Shown piece after piece: positions 45,536 to 56,796 of a DNA stretch of 64,000 nucleotides. Position 1 is the first letter of the stretch. Each line of letters begins with the position of its first letter. The DNA comes from Papilionanthe hookeriana x Papilionanthe teres. Its lineage: Eukaryota > Streptophyta > Magnoliopsida > Asparagales > Orchidaceae. The DNA lies in contig CM040421.1 in assembly GCA_022702705.1 (NCBI GenBank), forward strand, positions 67,760,121 to 67,824,120. The letters run 5' to 3'. A model generated the notes under the pieces. The model worked only from the letters and a program-made list of their open reading frames with translations, searched no databases and was not told where the DNA came from. The translations under genes were made by a program, and so were the position numbers.

Positions 45536-48500
45536 ACACCTATTTTAAAATCGATTTAATTTAAGATATATCTATAGTTTAGAAAATATCATTTTTTGAT
45601 CTTTGAAAAATATGAAATCAAGCTGATCCCATGTAATCGATAGATTAATAATCGAGCACTTCACCACCAGACATGTATCTATCCCGAAGAATAGATACAT
45701 TGCTTGGTAGTGAGGCTTGATCAAATAAACTAAAGAATTCATGACATTCATTTGGTCTGCAAACCATTTATGTTGACCGATAATTTTCCCTATCTAATAT
45801 GAATGAATTAGATAGAGTTTATATTAATTTGGGGTCTTTAAGTTTTCTATAAGGGCAAGCCCTTATAATTAATTATATCTTAGATAACCAAAGTCACCTA
45901 GGAAAACTCTTGATAAAGATCAGGAAATATTGTATTCATGACTTCCAAAGGGTAGAATCTTCAAGAAAATGTGATAGTAAGAAATTAAACATGTGAATGG
46001 CTCAAAATTTGGAACATTTATCATGAGAATCCAAAGGAAGAGGAAGTTAGGGGAAGGACATGGATCCAAGAGGAATCTTGGTGCTTTCCCAAACTATTCT
46101 ATTGGTTGGCTTCTATTTGAGATGTTTATTTGATGCTCCATCATGCCAATTTTATTACTTAGGGCCTACATTCACTTAATATAAATCTTGTGAATGGCCT
46201 GGAAGATAGGAGGATTTATGTCATATCTGATGACAACCTCGGAACCTAAGACGAGTCAGGCCTTATATTGCACGAGGTGCAAAGGCCTAAAGAGATAAAG
46301 TGAGGGTTTATGTTGCACTACACAAGCTAACTCGAAGTCATATGGCTTGTTATTTAAGTTCTAAGGAGTTTTGTTGTTGAAGATGGTCATCATGCTCTCT
46401 ATACATGCTCCAAGCTCCTCTTCGTAGAAGGTTTAGTTTAAAGAAGTGTCAATTGAAAAGAAAAGAGAAGTATAATGTTTTGGAAACATTTAAATCAAGG
46501 TGTCTTAATGTTTTATTTAGGGGAATATTAAAGTTAATTATAGCGACACCGATTAGGATCTCACGATTGCTTCATTTCAGCACCACTATTTTCTTTGGAT
46601 TCACTTAGTCTAGATGAATTTACTTAACTCAACTTACTGAGTTCCCTACTTTCGTTTAGACTGTGGGAAATCTCATTAGCAGCCGTAGGTTGCATCCTCT
46701 GATGTATTGCCGATCATCCGATAGAGACATTTTAATTTAATTGTAATTGTGATTTTTGTTTTGTTTGTGATTAAATTTTGAGTTGTTTTATATTATTTTG
46801 ATTTTAATTTTGATTTTGATTTTGGTTTTATGGCTATTCTAAAGGTTTTAGTTTTCATGCAGAGTGACATTGTTGTTTAACATGCAAGATCATAAGCAAG
46901 AAAGATACAACAAGGGAGAGGTTCTATAAACTTATAAAATTATTCCTGGTGAGTCTTCTCGTTCCTCCACCTAAAACTTTAGTATCTTTTGCAATAAAAA
47001 TTTATGGTTTCCAAGAAAGTACAGTCGATAAATAGGTTCGTCACAGACCTATAAATCCTAAGTCACAACTTGGTGGGTCCTATTCATTCATTTAAGAGAT
47101 TTCTTCATTTAATAAATGTGATAGGTTCAGTTGTCCTACAAAGTGTCCATAACATTTGTGAGAAGGCCTAGGAAATACCTAGATATTTCACAATCCTTTT
47201 GAACATTCTTGAGTTCATTTTGAACTTATCATAATTATTAAATGATTCATTTATTTCATACCCTTATGCTTAGTGAACTAATGTTTTAATTATCCTAAAA
47301 GGTGGGGTAAATATTACTTGGTATTTCATTTATGAGTTAAATAAGTGGGAGCCTTTAGAGGCAATTTAATTTATGAGAGAATTTAACCAATGTTGATGGG
47401 CTTGTAGTGTTTCAAAAGTGTTTAAAAATATTTGTGTTTTGCTTTTGTAAACCTCATTAGTCAAATTTCAATTAAGTCTAGCTCACTACTAAGCCCTTAA
47501 GACTTTAATGGGTAAATTTGTAATTTTCAGAAGAGTTAAGTTATATAATTATGATTCTTGTTAAATTAATGAACTATCATTTAAACATTAAGTAAGGGTA
47601 TTTAATTGATGAATTATTAACCATAAAAAAACCCAACCCCTAACCTTAAGAATCTTTTAATCTTAATTTTCAGCCAAATTAATATGATCTAAAAAAACTA
47701 CAAATTTACCTTTTAATATGTCAAAAATGAGATTGGTTTCTACCATTTATCTCTTTATGTTTCAACCTTTCAAACATGAAATTAAGATCATCTATTGCCT
47801 ATTTCCCATTTTAATTAAGCCTAAATTTTTATTAAGGTTAAATTCTTTAAAATTGCACTTTGCTCCTAAAGGCCTCATCACCTTATAATTCATTAAATTT
47901 AATTCAAATAACTTCAAAATTTTTATGCTACCCCACCCATCGGTCAACTAACTCATTAGAGGAGAAAATGTAATTTTTCTTGATTTAATTTAATTTATAT
48001 AATTATTTTAATGCAAAAATAAGGACTTTCAAAGGAAATTTAATAACCTAGTTAAAATAAGAGAAGGTTCAGATAGACCAGAGAATCACTTGGATAAAAT
48101 TTCATAATTTTTTTTAATTTTAATGTAATTATTATAATTATTCCAATTTTTGGAGTATTAATTAAATATAAAACATTATTTAAGTTAAAATTCAAGTTTT
48201 ATATTTTTCTTAAATCTCTCTAAGGGTAGAGAACCCAGAGGAACAATTTTGTATTTTTTGTGATTTATATTTTAATTTTTAGAATTATTTTAGTGAAAAA
48301 TTAAGGAAATTTCATTTTAACTTTTAAAATAGTTTTAACCCTTTAAAGTTTAATATCTTTATTTAGGGAGTTAGGAAAATTATGCTTAAATGCTTAGGAG
48401 ACAATTTAAAACATTTCAATCAATTTTATTAATTTTGTGAATTTTATTAATTTTTAACTATTTAAAAATTAAAATAATGCTTAAAAATAAAAATTTTACT

Positions 48501-51500
48501 TTGATTAAAATTTTATTTTTTAAAGACTCCGTTGATTATAGAGAACTCATAAAATTAATTTGGTAATTTTTTGAAGTGTATTGTAAGTGTTATAATTATT
48601 TTAGTGCTAAAAGTGTTATTTAACTTAGAAAATTCATTTAAGTGATTAAATCAACTCCAATTGACTTGAAATTTTTATGGGGAGTTCCCTTGAACTTAAG
48701 TTACAATGGAGAATAAAATTCAAGTTATTTTCACTTATATTTAATACAATTTATTTTTATTTAAGTTTTAGGTATTAATTACCATTAGGGTTATACTTTC
48801 TGAGTTAAACCAAGTTGACATTTTTTCTAAAGTCCTCTAGTTATATAGAACTTACCAAATATTACTTTGTATTTTTCTGATCAATATCTTAATTATTATC
48901 ATTTTTATTCCAAAATAGATACAATAAATTGAAAAATAGAGATCTCCTCACAGAGATCTCCCATAACCTTAGAAAAATCAAGGAAGATCCCCTATGATAG
49001 AGAGAACAAAGACCCTAAATTTCAAGCCATGGTGAAATGGCTATACCAATGGAGAATTAAAATACTCCAGATAGTATTTAATTAAATAAAAATAAAATAT
49101 TCATCAAATTAACTTCAAACCAATTCCACGTTGTTCTCCTCTGTTCACCGAGCAAGTGAGTATTTTTCTTTTATTTTTTTAATTTTTCTAAACCAAGTAT
49201 TGGACTTTAAAGTTTCATTGATTTAAATAAATCAAAATACCCTTAATTTCTTACTTAAACACGTGGCGCCATGTCATCCTCGGCAGCTCCGAAGTCTTCA
49301 CGAGTCACTTCGCCATTTGACGCCGCCTTTTGACTCAGTAGCCACGCATCTAAACTTTATGCACCGTAGCTCTATTCAGCGCCATCTGATTCATCCATTT
49401 GATACACGCTTCATCCAACGGCCGCTCATCTTCGTGCCCAGCTGGTCTGCCTCGTAAGCCGTCCACCTTCTAGTCTTAAGAACTTGAGCTAGACTTAACC
49501 AAATCACATGGGGTTTATTTCTAAAGACTCATCCGACCTAGAAAAACCTATCTATATGGCTAACCTAGCCTGGAATCAACTCAACATGCATGGAGGATCG
49601 AAAATGGCTCGGGATGAAGGTGAAGTTCAATACCATTATCTGAGAGGGGTGGCCTCAATCAGATGGTTGTAGCAGCTTTGATTGCTCCCAGCGAACCTCC
49701 AAATGAAGTCTTTTGCCTTGGTGAAATGTCTAGACTTGAATTCAACCAAGGACAACTTTACGTGTTGATCAAAGTCTGGTTCAGAGGCTCTCTGTGATGG
49801 GGCTTTGATGGGGGAACTTCTTCTCTCGGTGCTGTGAAGGTGTGGGTACAGCTAATTGAACTTTGGTACAATGTAGAGCTGTGGTGAAAAGTGTCCTGGT
49901 TTCGGCTGGAATTTCAGCGGGGTCAGCTCAGGATAGTGGGATTCAATGGCTGAAGATAGTGGGCTTGCACTCAGGAGGTCTTAGGGAAGCTTTAGGGGCA
50001 ATTTGGCAGGATTTTGTTAAAAAAATTTTTAGCACCCCTCTTTTGTTGTGTATAACTCCATTTATGGTAAAGGCAATTGGGATGAGCTTAGGAGCTGCTG
50101 ATGGGTGAAATAAACTGCCTTGGTGGAGCGTAGTAGAGCTGCAGTGAGCAATCAGGGCTGGATAGCTCAGTGGGTGTGTTTGGGATTAATTTGGCTTGGG
50201 GTGGCTCTCGATTTAGGCTCCTCCAATCACTAGGTCAGCCGGCCAAGCCAGGAGAGGGTGGAAAAGGGTCAGGTGGTCAGGTGGGCAGGCCATCATGGGG
50301 TGAGCTTAAGTGGTTAATGCATTATTGCAATTCGCCCCTAGGTTTATTCATAAATGGGGTGACATCGCTTAATTTAGAGCACTTTTGGTCCATGGCTCTA
50401 TTAGGTTGGGCTAAGGGGATCTCGGGTGGTTCCTAGGGTTCATTTGGTGGCTGTGGTGGGGTAAATTTGGTCACATTGGGCTAGACTAAGCCACATTTGG
50501 TCATGGGTTCAATTTTGGGTCACATGGTTTCAAGTTGGTCTAGGTTGGGTTTGAGCTTTGGTTGAGTCAAATTTATTTTTCAAAATGGTCTAAGTAATTT
50601 TCATAAGGCTTTTGAAAAAGATTTGTGGTGATTTTGAATTAGTTTGGTAAGTGGATTTGGGGAAATTTGGGTATTTGGCTAATTTTGGGCATGTTGATTC
50701 AAGTTGGGTTTAGGTTAGGCTAAAGTGGAGTCAAGACTCAATTGAAGGTTCAAAATTGTCCATGGAGATGTTATGAAGAGTTCCCAACATTAATTGGGTG
50801 GAAATTTTAGGGTTAGGGCATTCAATTTGGTGGATCTTGGGCATTGACACATTTGGGGCAAATTTAAGGATTTTGGATTTGGTTGGACTTGGGTGAGGTT
50901 TGGGTGGAAATTTAGGTCAATTGGTGGTTTGATTTAGTTTAGGGGAATGTTATGAAGAGTTTAGGATTCAAAGTTGGGGGAAATTGATTGACGTTGGATT
51001 CAATTTGGGGGAATTGGGTCATAGGGTCAAAATTGGGTCCTTTTGTTTTTGGTTGAAATTGAGCTCAAATATGGGTCTAATTATGCTTGGATTTAGTTTG
51101 GGATGAGGCCAGGCATTGTGAGTTTCAAATTATAATTGAAATTGTATGGAATTGAGGTACCTTTGGTGGGCATTGGGGGTGATTTGGACATTTTTGGGCC
51201 TTAAAGGGCAATTTGGGGCTTTTGATTAAATTGGGCAAATTTTGTTAAATTGGGTCAAATAAAGTGGTTTAAATTGAAATTGGGAATATTTGGAAGATTT
51301 TGGGAATTTATGAGAATTTTTAGAATTTTTTGAAAATTTTGGCTAAGAGGGGCATTTTGGTGATTTTAGGAATTTTGGGAATTTCGGTAGATTTGGGATG
51401 TCTTGAGTATTTTGAGTGGTAAGGAATGTTTTAGGATAATTTTTAGGAGATTTTGGTAATTTTGGTTGATTTTGAGAATTTTGGGCAAAATTAAGGTTTT

Positions 51501-53663
51501 TGGGGCAACTTGGTTATTATGTTGATTTAGGGGCAAAGGGATCAAAAGTTGAGATTTTTGATAAAATTTGTGTTGAGATGGATTGATAACCCATTTGAGC
51601 CATGGAGCAAGGGAATTTCTTATTTGGACCCTCTATGTGTTGGTACTAATCAAATCCTAGCTCGAGGCTAAGAGCTTGGGAAAACAACCCACATGAGTGT
51701 CCAAAGGAGTAAAGAATCAAGTGTGGAGAAATTTGATTTAGGATTGTGAGGTAGTGTGTGAGTGTTTAATGTGCAAGTGTGTGTGTGAACCTCCCGCAGA
51801 CCACAGTCCTAAGGCTTAGGCATCCTGTAGGGAACTTCTCTTGAGCTTCCTAACGCTTGGTCTCATCCTCCTAAGCATTTAAAGATTAGACATTAAGCAT
51901 TTGAAAGCTTCAAGTGAAGCAAAGAAGTGTTTTGATTTTCTATGGGGTAAGGGTTCCATTGTTAGTCCTCTAAGATAGTTGCCAGGGAAGTCCTAAGGCT
52001 AGCACACTGCATGGATTGGTGTTGGTCAAAATGAAAAAGGGAATCAAAATGAAAATTTTAACCAAAAGTGAGGTCCACAAATGGAACCCCAATAGGTGTG
52101 GTGTTCTAAGCAAGCACACTGCACGTATTGGTGTTGACCAACGAGATCAACAAAACTCGCACAACTGTCTGAGTGAAAACTCGAGACAAAATGTAGAATT
52201 CAAAGAGGAAGTTTCCGTTGGGGATTATCAGGGTAGAAAATCTTCAAGTCCCTGGAACTCTCGCTGGGGATGGGAAAATGGAATACCTTCACTAGGGAGC
52301 TATGAATTTAAAGCCTCCAAACTCTAAAGGAGTCCAATTTGAATCGATATAAAGTTGGAATTTGGAATAGAATTTGACTAAAATTTTGGATCTGCATTTG
52401 AAATCAATTTAAATTTTGAGTTTGAACTTGATCTTGAGCCTTATGGAATTTATGGAAATTCGTGGAAATTCATGGAAATTTAGGGAGATTTAGGATTTAT
52501 GGAATTTTTACTTCGCTTCAATTTCATGGGAATCTTCGAGTTTAAGTGAGTATAGAGAGGATATCGACCTTAAAAATGAGAATCAAAATTTTAGTATCGT
52601 CCTTAGAAAAAAAGAATCAAAATTTAAATGCTGATCCAAGAGGGTGAGAACAAGAATTTAGGTACTAGTTTTGAAAATGAGAATCGAAATTTGGGTACCA
52701 ATCTCGGAATATCGTGAATGCAGAAAATTTATTGGAAAGGGAGCATAAATTTAGGGAATATAGGGAATCAAACGACTGAGCTCTGATCCTAGAATTTCAT
52801 GGAAGCCGAAAAATTTCTCGGATAGGAAATAGAAATGTAGGGAATATAGGGAATCAGTCTACTAAGCTCCGACCCTATAATTTCATGGAAGGCGAAAAAT
52901 TTCTCAAATAGGATGTGGAAATTTAGGTAATATAGGGAGTCAGATGACTGAGCTCTGACCCTGGAATTTCTTGGAAGGCAAAAGATTTCTTGGATAGGAT
53001 GTGGAAATATATGGATTATAGGGAATCAGACGGTTAAGCTCCGACCCTGGAATTTCATGGAAGGCAGAAAGTTTCTCAGATAGTATGTGAAAATATAGGG
53101 AATATAGGGAATCAGATGATTGAGCTCTGACCCTGGAATTTCATGAAAGGCAGAAAATTTCTCGGATAGGATGTGAAAATTTAAGGAATTTTTACCGTAT
53201 TGAGGAGGAAAGCTCAGGAACTCACATATAGCTCAAGAGGTAATAAAGTGTCACATTAGGAAGGAAACCTCAGAGACTCACATCCAACACCAGAGGTGAC
53301 GGAATGGAAATAGAATTTAGGTATTCATCCCATAATTTCATGTGAAAAGATTTAGAGGAAAATTTAACATTGACTTTCAAAGAAAGTATAATTGGTGCAA
53401 TTCAGCTAAGATTGGTAGCCATCGCAAGATTTTGTAGAATTTCGTGACGTTTCGAATTTGTAAGAAGTAATGTTGTGTAAAGTGCCAAACTTCGTAGAGT
53501 ACTTTTGGTAATGAAGGATTTGAGGATGAGTGCAGAGACTCGAAGTTTCGGGAAAGAGAATTAGCTTATCATTAATTTTTATTTATCATTTTCTTTCGAT
53601 TTGTTTCATTTCATTTCATTTCATTTTATTTTGTTTGATTTCTTTTTGTTTTATCCGATTTCA
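45536..53663 (-). repeat. Shared ~8 kb Tat LTR (downstream of G, upstream of F)
   Basis: Noncoding, and homologous along its length to 2003-2562 plus 14932-22843; the homology shows the empty site of element A near 46145. It lies between G's AlkB ORF and F's RNase H. Sub-regions: GC-richer patch (49255-49475), GT-rich stretch (50430-51560), tandem repeats (52740-53180) and T-rich junction (53575-53780). The inner edge is proposed at CCGATTTCA (53663). The outer edge near 45536 is an approximate deletion junction. ORFs such as 49863-50436 and 52016-52327 have no counterpart frame in the other copy and are rejected. Confidence 0.7.
52740..53180. repeat. Tandem repeat in shared LTR, unit about 83 bases, about 5 units
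   Basis: Each unit has GAATTTCATGGAAGGC, TTTCTCGGATAGGA and AGGGAATCAGA-like words. It is homologous to the longer array at 21540-22440. Confidence 0.88.
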
Positions 53664-54149
53664 GATTCAATTTTCTTTTGATTTCATTTCATTTCATTTT
53701 GTTATATTATGTTTGATTTCATTTTAGCTTTTTCCATTTTTTATTATTTTTTTATTTTACTATTATCTTACTTTTTGTATCTTTCTTTGTTCGTTTTAAT
53801 ATGGAACCAACGTATGGTCATGTGGCTCTCTACCTTCCCATCAAAAGAAACATTTCAAAAAAAAAAACTTGGCAAGCTGAAACAGAAATATTCATTAATC
53901 TTGCTGGAATCAATAGTACAATCGATCACATGCTGACACACATCTAAGAGTCAATCGAACGTACATAGCTGAACAAAACCATCATATCATATCCTGCTGG
54001 CACAAAAGCAGTGAAAACTGCCGTGATCCGGTGTAGGAGGTAGTAAATATCTGTCATCTGAGGTTGTTCCGTGGACAAGCCAACCTACCAAAGGCTACGC
54101 TCCGGAACAAAAGTCCCCTCGCGAACACCCGGAGGTACTACTGTCACAG

Positions 54150-55584
54150 TGACAAGGGCCGAAGGTTTTCCAATTTTGGATCTAGCTCGTAATAAAACGG
54201 TGCCTTATCCTTATCCATCCTTATGAAGGTGACTGATAACCTTTGTCCTGTAACTCCTGGGATGCAGTGCTTTGCAAGACCTACCCCATTTTCTTTCAGC
54301 ACCAGCACTGACCCGACCGATAGAGGGATTTCAACAGAACCTCGGAACTCTCCTAGTATGAAAATATGAATTTCTTATCCGAACAAAATATTACTTTCAC
54401 TTATAAAGGAGACCGTGTAGATGGGCCTCACAAAGTCATGGTGGTCGATATGAGGTGGGATACAGTCCCCATCCTCATAGATATTTATGATGTAGCTATT
54501 GGGAATACAAGCTGCAGGCAGTACGTGCCACTTGACCATCCTCTTTATCATTTTCTTTATCTGTGGTAGCATCTGATCCACCTCATTGTGCTGTAGAATC
54601 CCTAGGGGTTTAAGTTGTTGATCTCTAGAGAAGTTGTAGCAGCACCCACGCTGGATTGTGACCTACTTTTCCTCTCTTCCACTTTGTTGGCTCTATATAT
54701 GTCCTCTCCTTCAAACAGCTTGCTCTGCCCAAGTCCTGGAGAGCGAAGACACAATCCAAAATCTTTTCTTGATAATTCCTCGAAAAAATGTCTGTGTATA
54801 GCTCGAGGTCCTCCAAGATGTTGATGAACCTTCCTTGTATTCTTCATAATGTTGAAATTCTCTTTTTCTAACTCTTCTGATCTTTGCCATTAAGTAGTTA
54901 GGAACTCTTCACTACGGCAGAGGCAGCTCCCTGCTTCTGAGTAGCATCGAAGCAGTTGCATATGCCTCGAATGTGCCATACTCCTCTAACTGCAGAACGT
55001 GGCACTGCGGGCATTCTAAAAATGCCATTCTAAAAATGCCAGTCACTGAAGGCTGTCGGGGTAGACTTGAGTTGCAAGTCGAGCATCCAATAAAGATTTC
55101 TTCCAATGGATCCCATGTCAGTGCGGGGTCCTCAGCAGTCTCTGGCTCAGTATCTGTGCGCGGAGCGTTTTCGTTAGTTTCTTTCATTTTTGGGTCATAT
55201 AATTCTTCTGGAATGGGTGGTAACTCAGCGGCTAACTCACGAGCCTATCTCCTCTCCATCCTATACAGGATGCGACGCTTGCGGCGATTTGCATTTTTTT
55301 GTTCGTGCCAGCGGCGTGTCTGGAACTCTGTCAGCTGCAATGGTAACAAAAACCACCCTCTGGAGTAGTGATCATGGACGGACTCTAAGTGTGTTTCCCA
55401 GCGAGGAGGTGTGAGTCAATAAAAAATCCAGTTCCTCAATGTTATGATGTCTATTTAGTGTCTCTATGACCACTTTTCATCATTGATTTCATACTTGCAG
55501 CCTTCTTGTATGTGTTCTTTCTTTTCAGAGCGCAAGGTCCAAGCAGTCTTTGAAAGTGAACACCAACTCGCAACCTGACACTTC
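54150..55584 (-). pseudogene. Tat G extra ORF: zinc-ribbon-like segment plus AlkB-type 2OG-Fe(II) oxygenase (better-preserved copy)
   Basis: Right to left: N-terminal basic part in broken frames (55190-55400); CSTC and CPQC pairs (54912-55187); ALKBH entry block ELYTDIFSRNYQEKILDCVF with CLKERTYIEPTKWKRGK (54625-54816); after one frameshift, the core NSYIINIYEDGDCIPPHID (HxD at 54444-54452) with DFVRPIYTVSFISE and ILFG; then LSVGSVLVL, the distal His in AKHCIP (54267-54269) and Arg in QRLSVTF (54240-54242). HxD, distal His and Arg are in one frame with a single TAA between. The His-to-His spacing of 61 codons fits the family. A 14-base tandem duplication (55013-55040) lies between the CxxC pairs. 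Inferred role: oxidative demethylation of RNA, as for plant ALKBH9/10. It lies between integrase and the shared LTR. Confidence 0.9.
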
Positions 55585-55772
55585 CTACACAAGTCAACAA
55601 GGGGAAATGTCAGTGGTTGGTGTTTTGCATGAACAAGAATAATAACAAACTTATTATTAATAATCTAGCATTTTTTATAATTATTTTGATGCCATTATAT
55701 TGTTTAATATGATTTTATAAAAGTTGAAATTAGAGATTTAACAAGTGTATTTTATCTTGCCATTATAGTATT
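55585..55772 (-). other. AT-rich spacer between G integrase and AlkB ORF
   Basis: Homologous to 24682-24850 in F. It ends on the minus strand in a pyrimidine-containing tract and CTTGTGTAG just before GAAGTGTCAGG, a splice-acceptor-like arrangement. In G a deletion joins it directly to the middle of the integrase core. Confidence 0.45.
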
Positions 55773-56796
55773 TTAAAGAACTGTAGAACTTGCTGTGCTG
55801 TAATTTCTCATAACAGAACCGCCTCTATCCATTTGGAGAAGTAATCCGTAGCTGCGAGTATAAACCTGTGTCTTCTTGAAGATAAGGGGTCTATTGGACC
55901 CACTATATCCATGCCCCAACATTTGAATGGCCACAAGGAAATCATGGGGTGTAGAACATTCAGAGGTTGGTGCAAGAACACTCCATGCACTTGGCACTGA
56001 TGACATTTCTTAGTTATGTCCATGCAGTCTGTCATCATTGCTGGCCAGTAGTATCCGAGTCTTTTGATTTTCATTTTCATCTTCAGTCCTGACTAGTGAG
56101 CTCCACATAATTCGGCATGCACCTTTTTGATGATCTTCGGTGCTTCTACTTTACTCAGACATCTCAGCCACATCTGGCCGAAAGATCTTTTGTACAGAAC
56201 ATTATCGATTAAGGCATATGAGAGAGCTCTCTTCTGAATTTGATGCGCTGTTGACTTGTCTTCTGGCAACCTTCCCATTTGCAAATATTCTATTATTGGT
56301 TGATGCCAATCTTCTATATCATCTGACATTGTAGCTGATATCTCTTCTTTTCCAATCTTGTACAAACTGTCGAGGTCGATCTATGACAAAACTTGACATC
56401 CTTGTATTGTAATTTCTATAGAGTCTTCCTATGGACATGCAAATTCTTTAGCCAGTTTAGCTAAAGCGTCTGCATAGGCATTGCCTACTCAAGGAATTAT
56501 ATTGAATGTCACACTTGGAATCTGCTTTAGCAAATTCATCGTTTATCGATGATATTCTTGTAATCTCTATTTCAGAATCTTATATTATCATGCCAGTTAC
56601 TGGATGACAAGTTGCGAGTCGCCATAAATGGCAATGTCTGTAATTTTCATTAATATTGCCAACTCCAAACCGGTGATTACAGCTTAATATTCTGCTTCGT
56701 TATTAGTGCACGACTCTCTTAAGTGGTAAGAAAATCTTAACACTCCCTGATCCGGAGTCACAAAGATCAGACTAATCCCTACTTTGCCGGGTGGTG
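55773..56796 (-). pseudogene. Tat G archaeal-type RNase H end and truncated integrase
   Basis: The stretch 56400-56796 aligns with the archaeal-type RNase H of F in broken frames and is cut at 56796 by element D. Then come ADKSTAHQ-type linker sequence (reading PEDKSTAHQIQKRALSYAL), the zinc-binding HAELCGAH...CHQC, and the integrase core entry WGMDIVGPIDPLS with ATDYFSKWIEAVLL (first Asp). The core stops at 55773; the second Asp, the Glu and the C-terminal part present in F are missing. G's integrase thus lost about 1 kb by internal deletion. Confidence 0.88.

Larger units (their letters stand above)
2003..56796 (-). mobile_element. Two Tat-lineage Ty3/gypsy elements in tandem (F and G) sharing an LTR, heavily interrupted
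   Basis: On the minus strand, starting at 56796: G's RNase H region and truncated integrase, G's AlkB-like ORF, a shared ~8 kb LTR (45536-53663), then F's RNase H, archaeal-type RNase H and integrase (43971-45535). F continues after the E/B/C insertion with the rest of integrase (24993-25673), an AlkB-like ORF (23230-24678) and the 3' LTR (14932-22843 and 2003-2562, split by element A). The double RNase H and the IDWRYSTIYYP-type integrase core point to the Tat/Ogre lineage. Gag, protease and RT of F are absent: RNase H coding starts within a few bases of the shared LTR. Assigning the two ~8 kb blocks as LTRs is an inference from their homology and positions. Confidence 0.7.

Noticed and set aside
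49863..50436. Moderately long plus-strand ORFs in the shared Tat LTR
   Set aside because: The homologous stretch of the other LTR (about 18720-19200) is not open in the same frame, so they are not supported as genes.
53530..53936. Phe/Ile-rich ORFs in T-rich sequence (also 22783-23001 and 58847-59068)
   Set aside because: Low-complexity pyrimidine tracts translated; no conserved residues.
54366..54569. Plus-strand ORF across the AlkB core
   Set aside because: Antisense shadow; the minus strand carries the HxD-containing domain.
54150..55584. AlkB region as a host ALKBH gene
   Set aside because: Two diverged copies sit in the same place relative to Tat integrase and LTR on the element's strand, with no host-type flanks visible.
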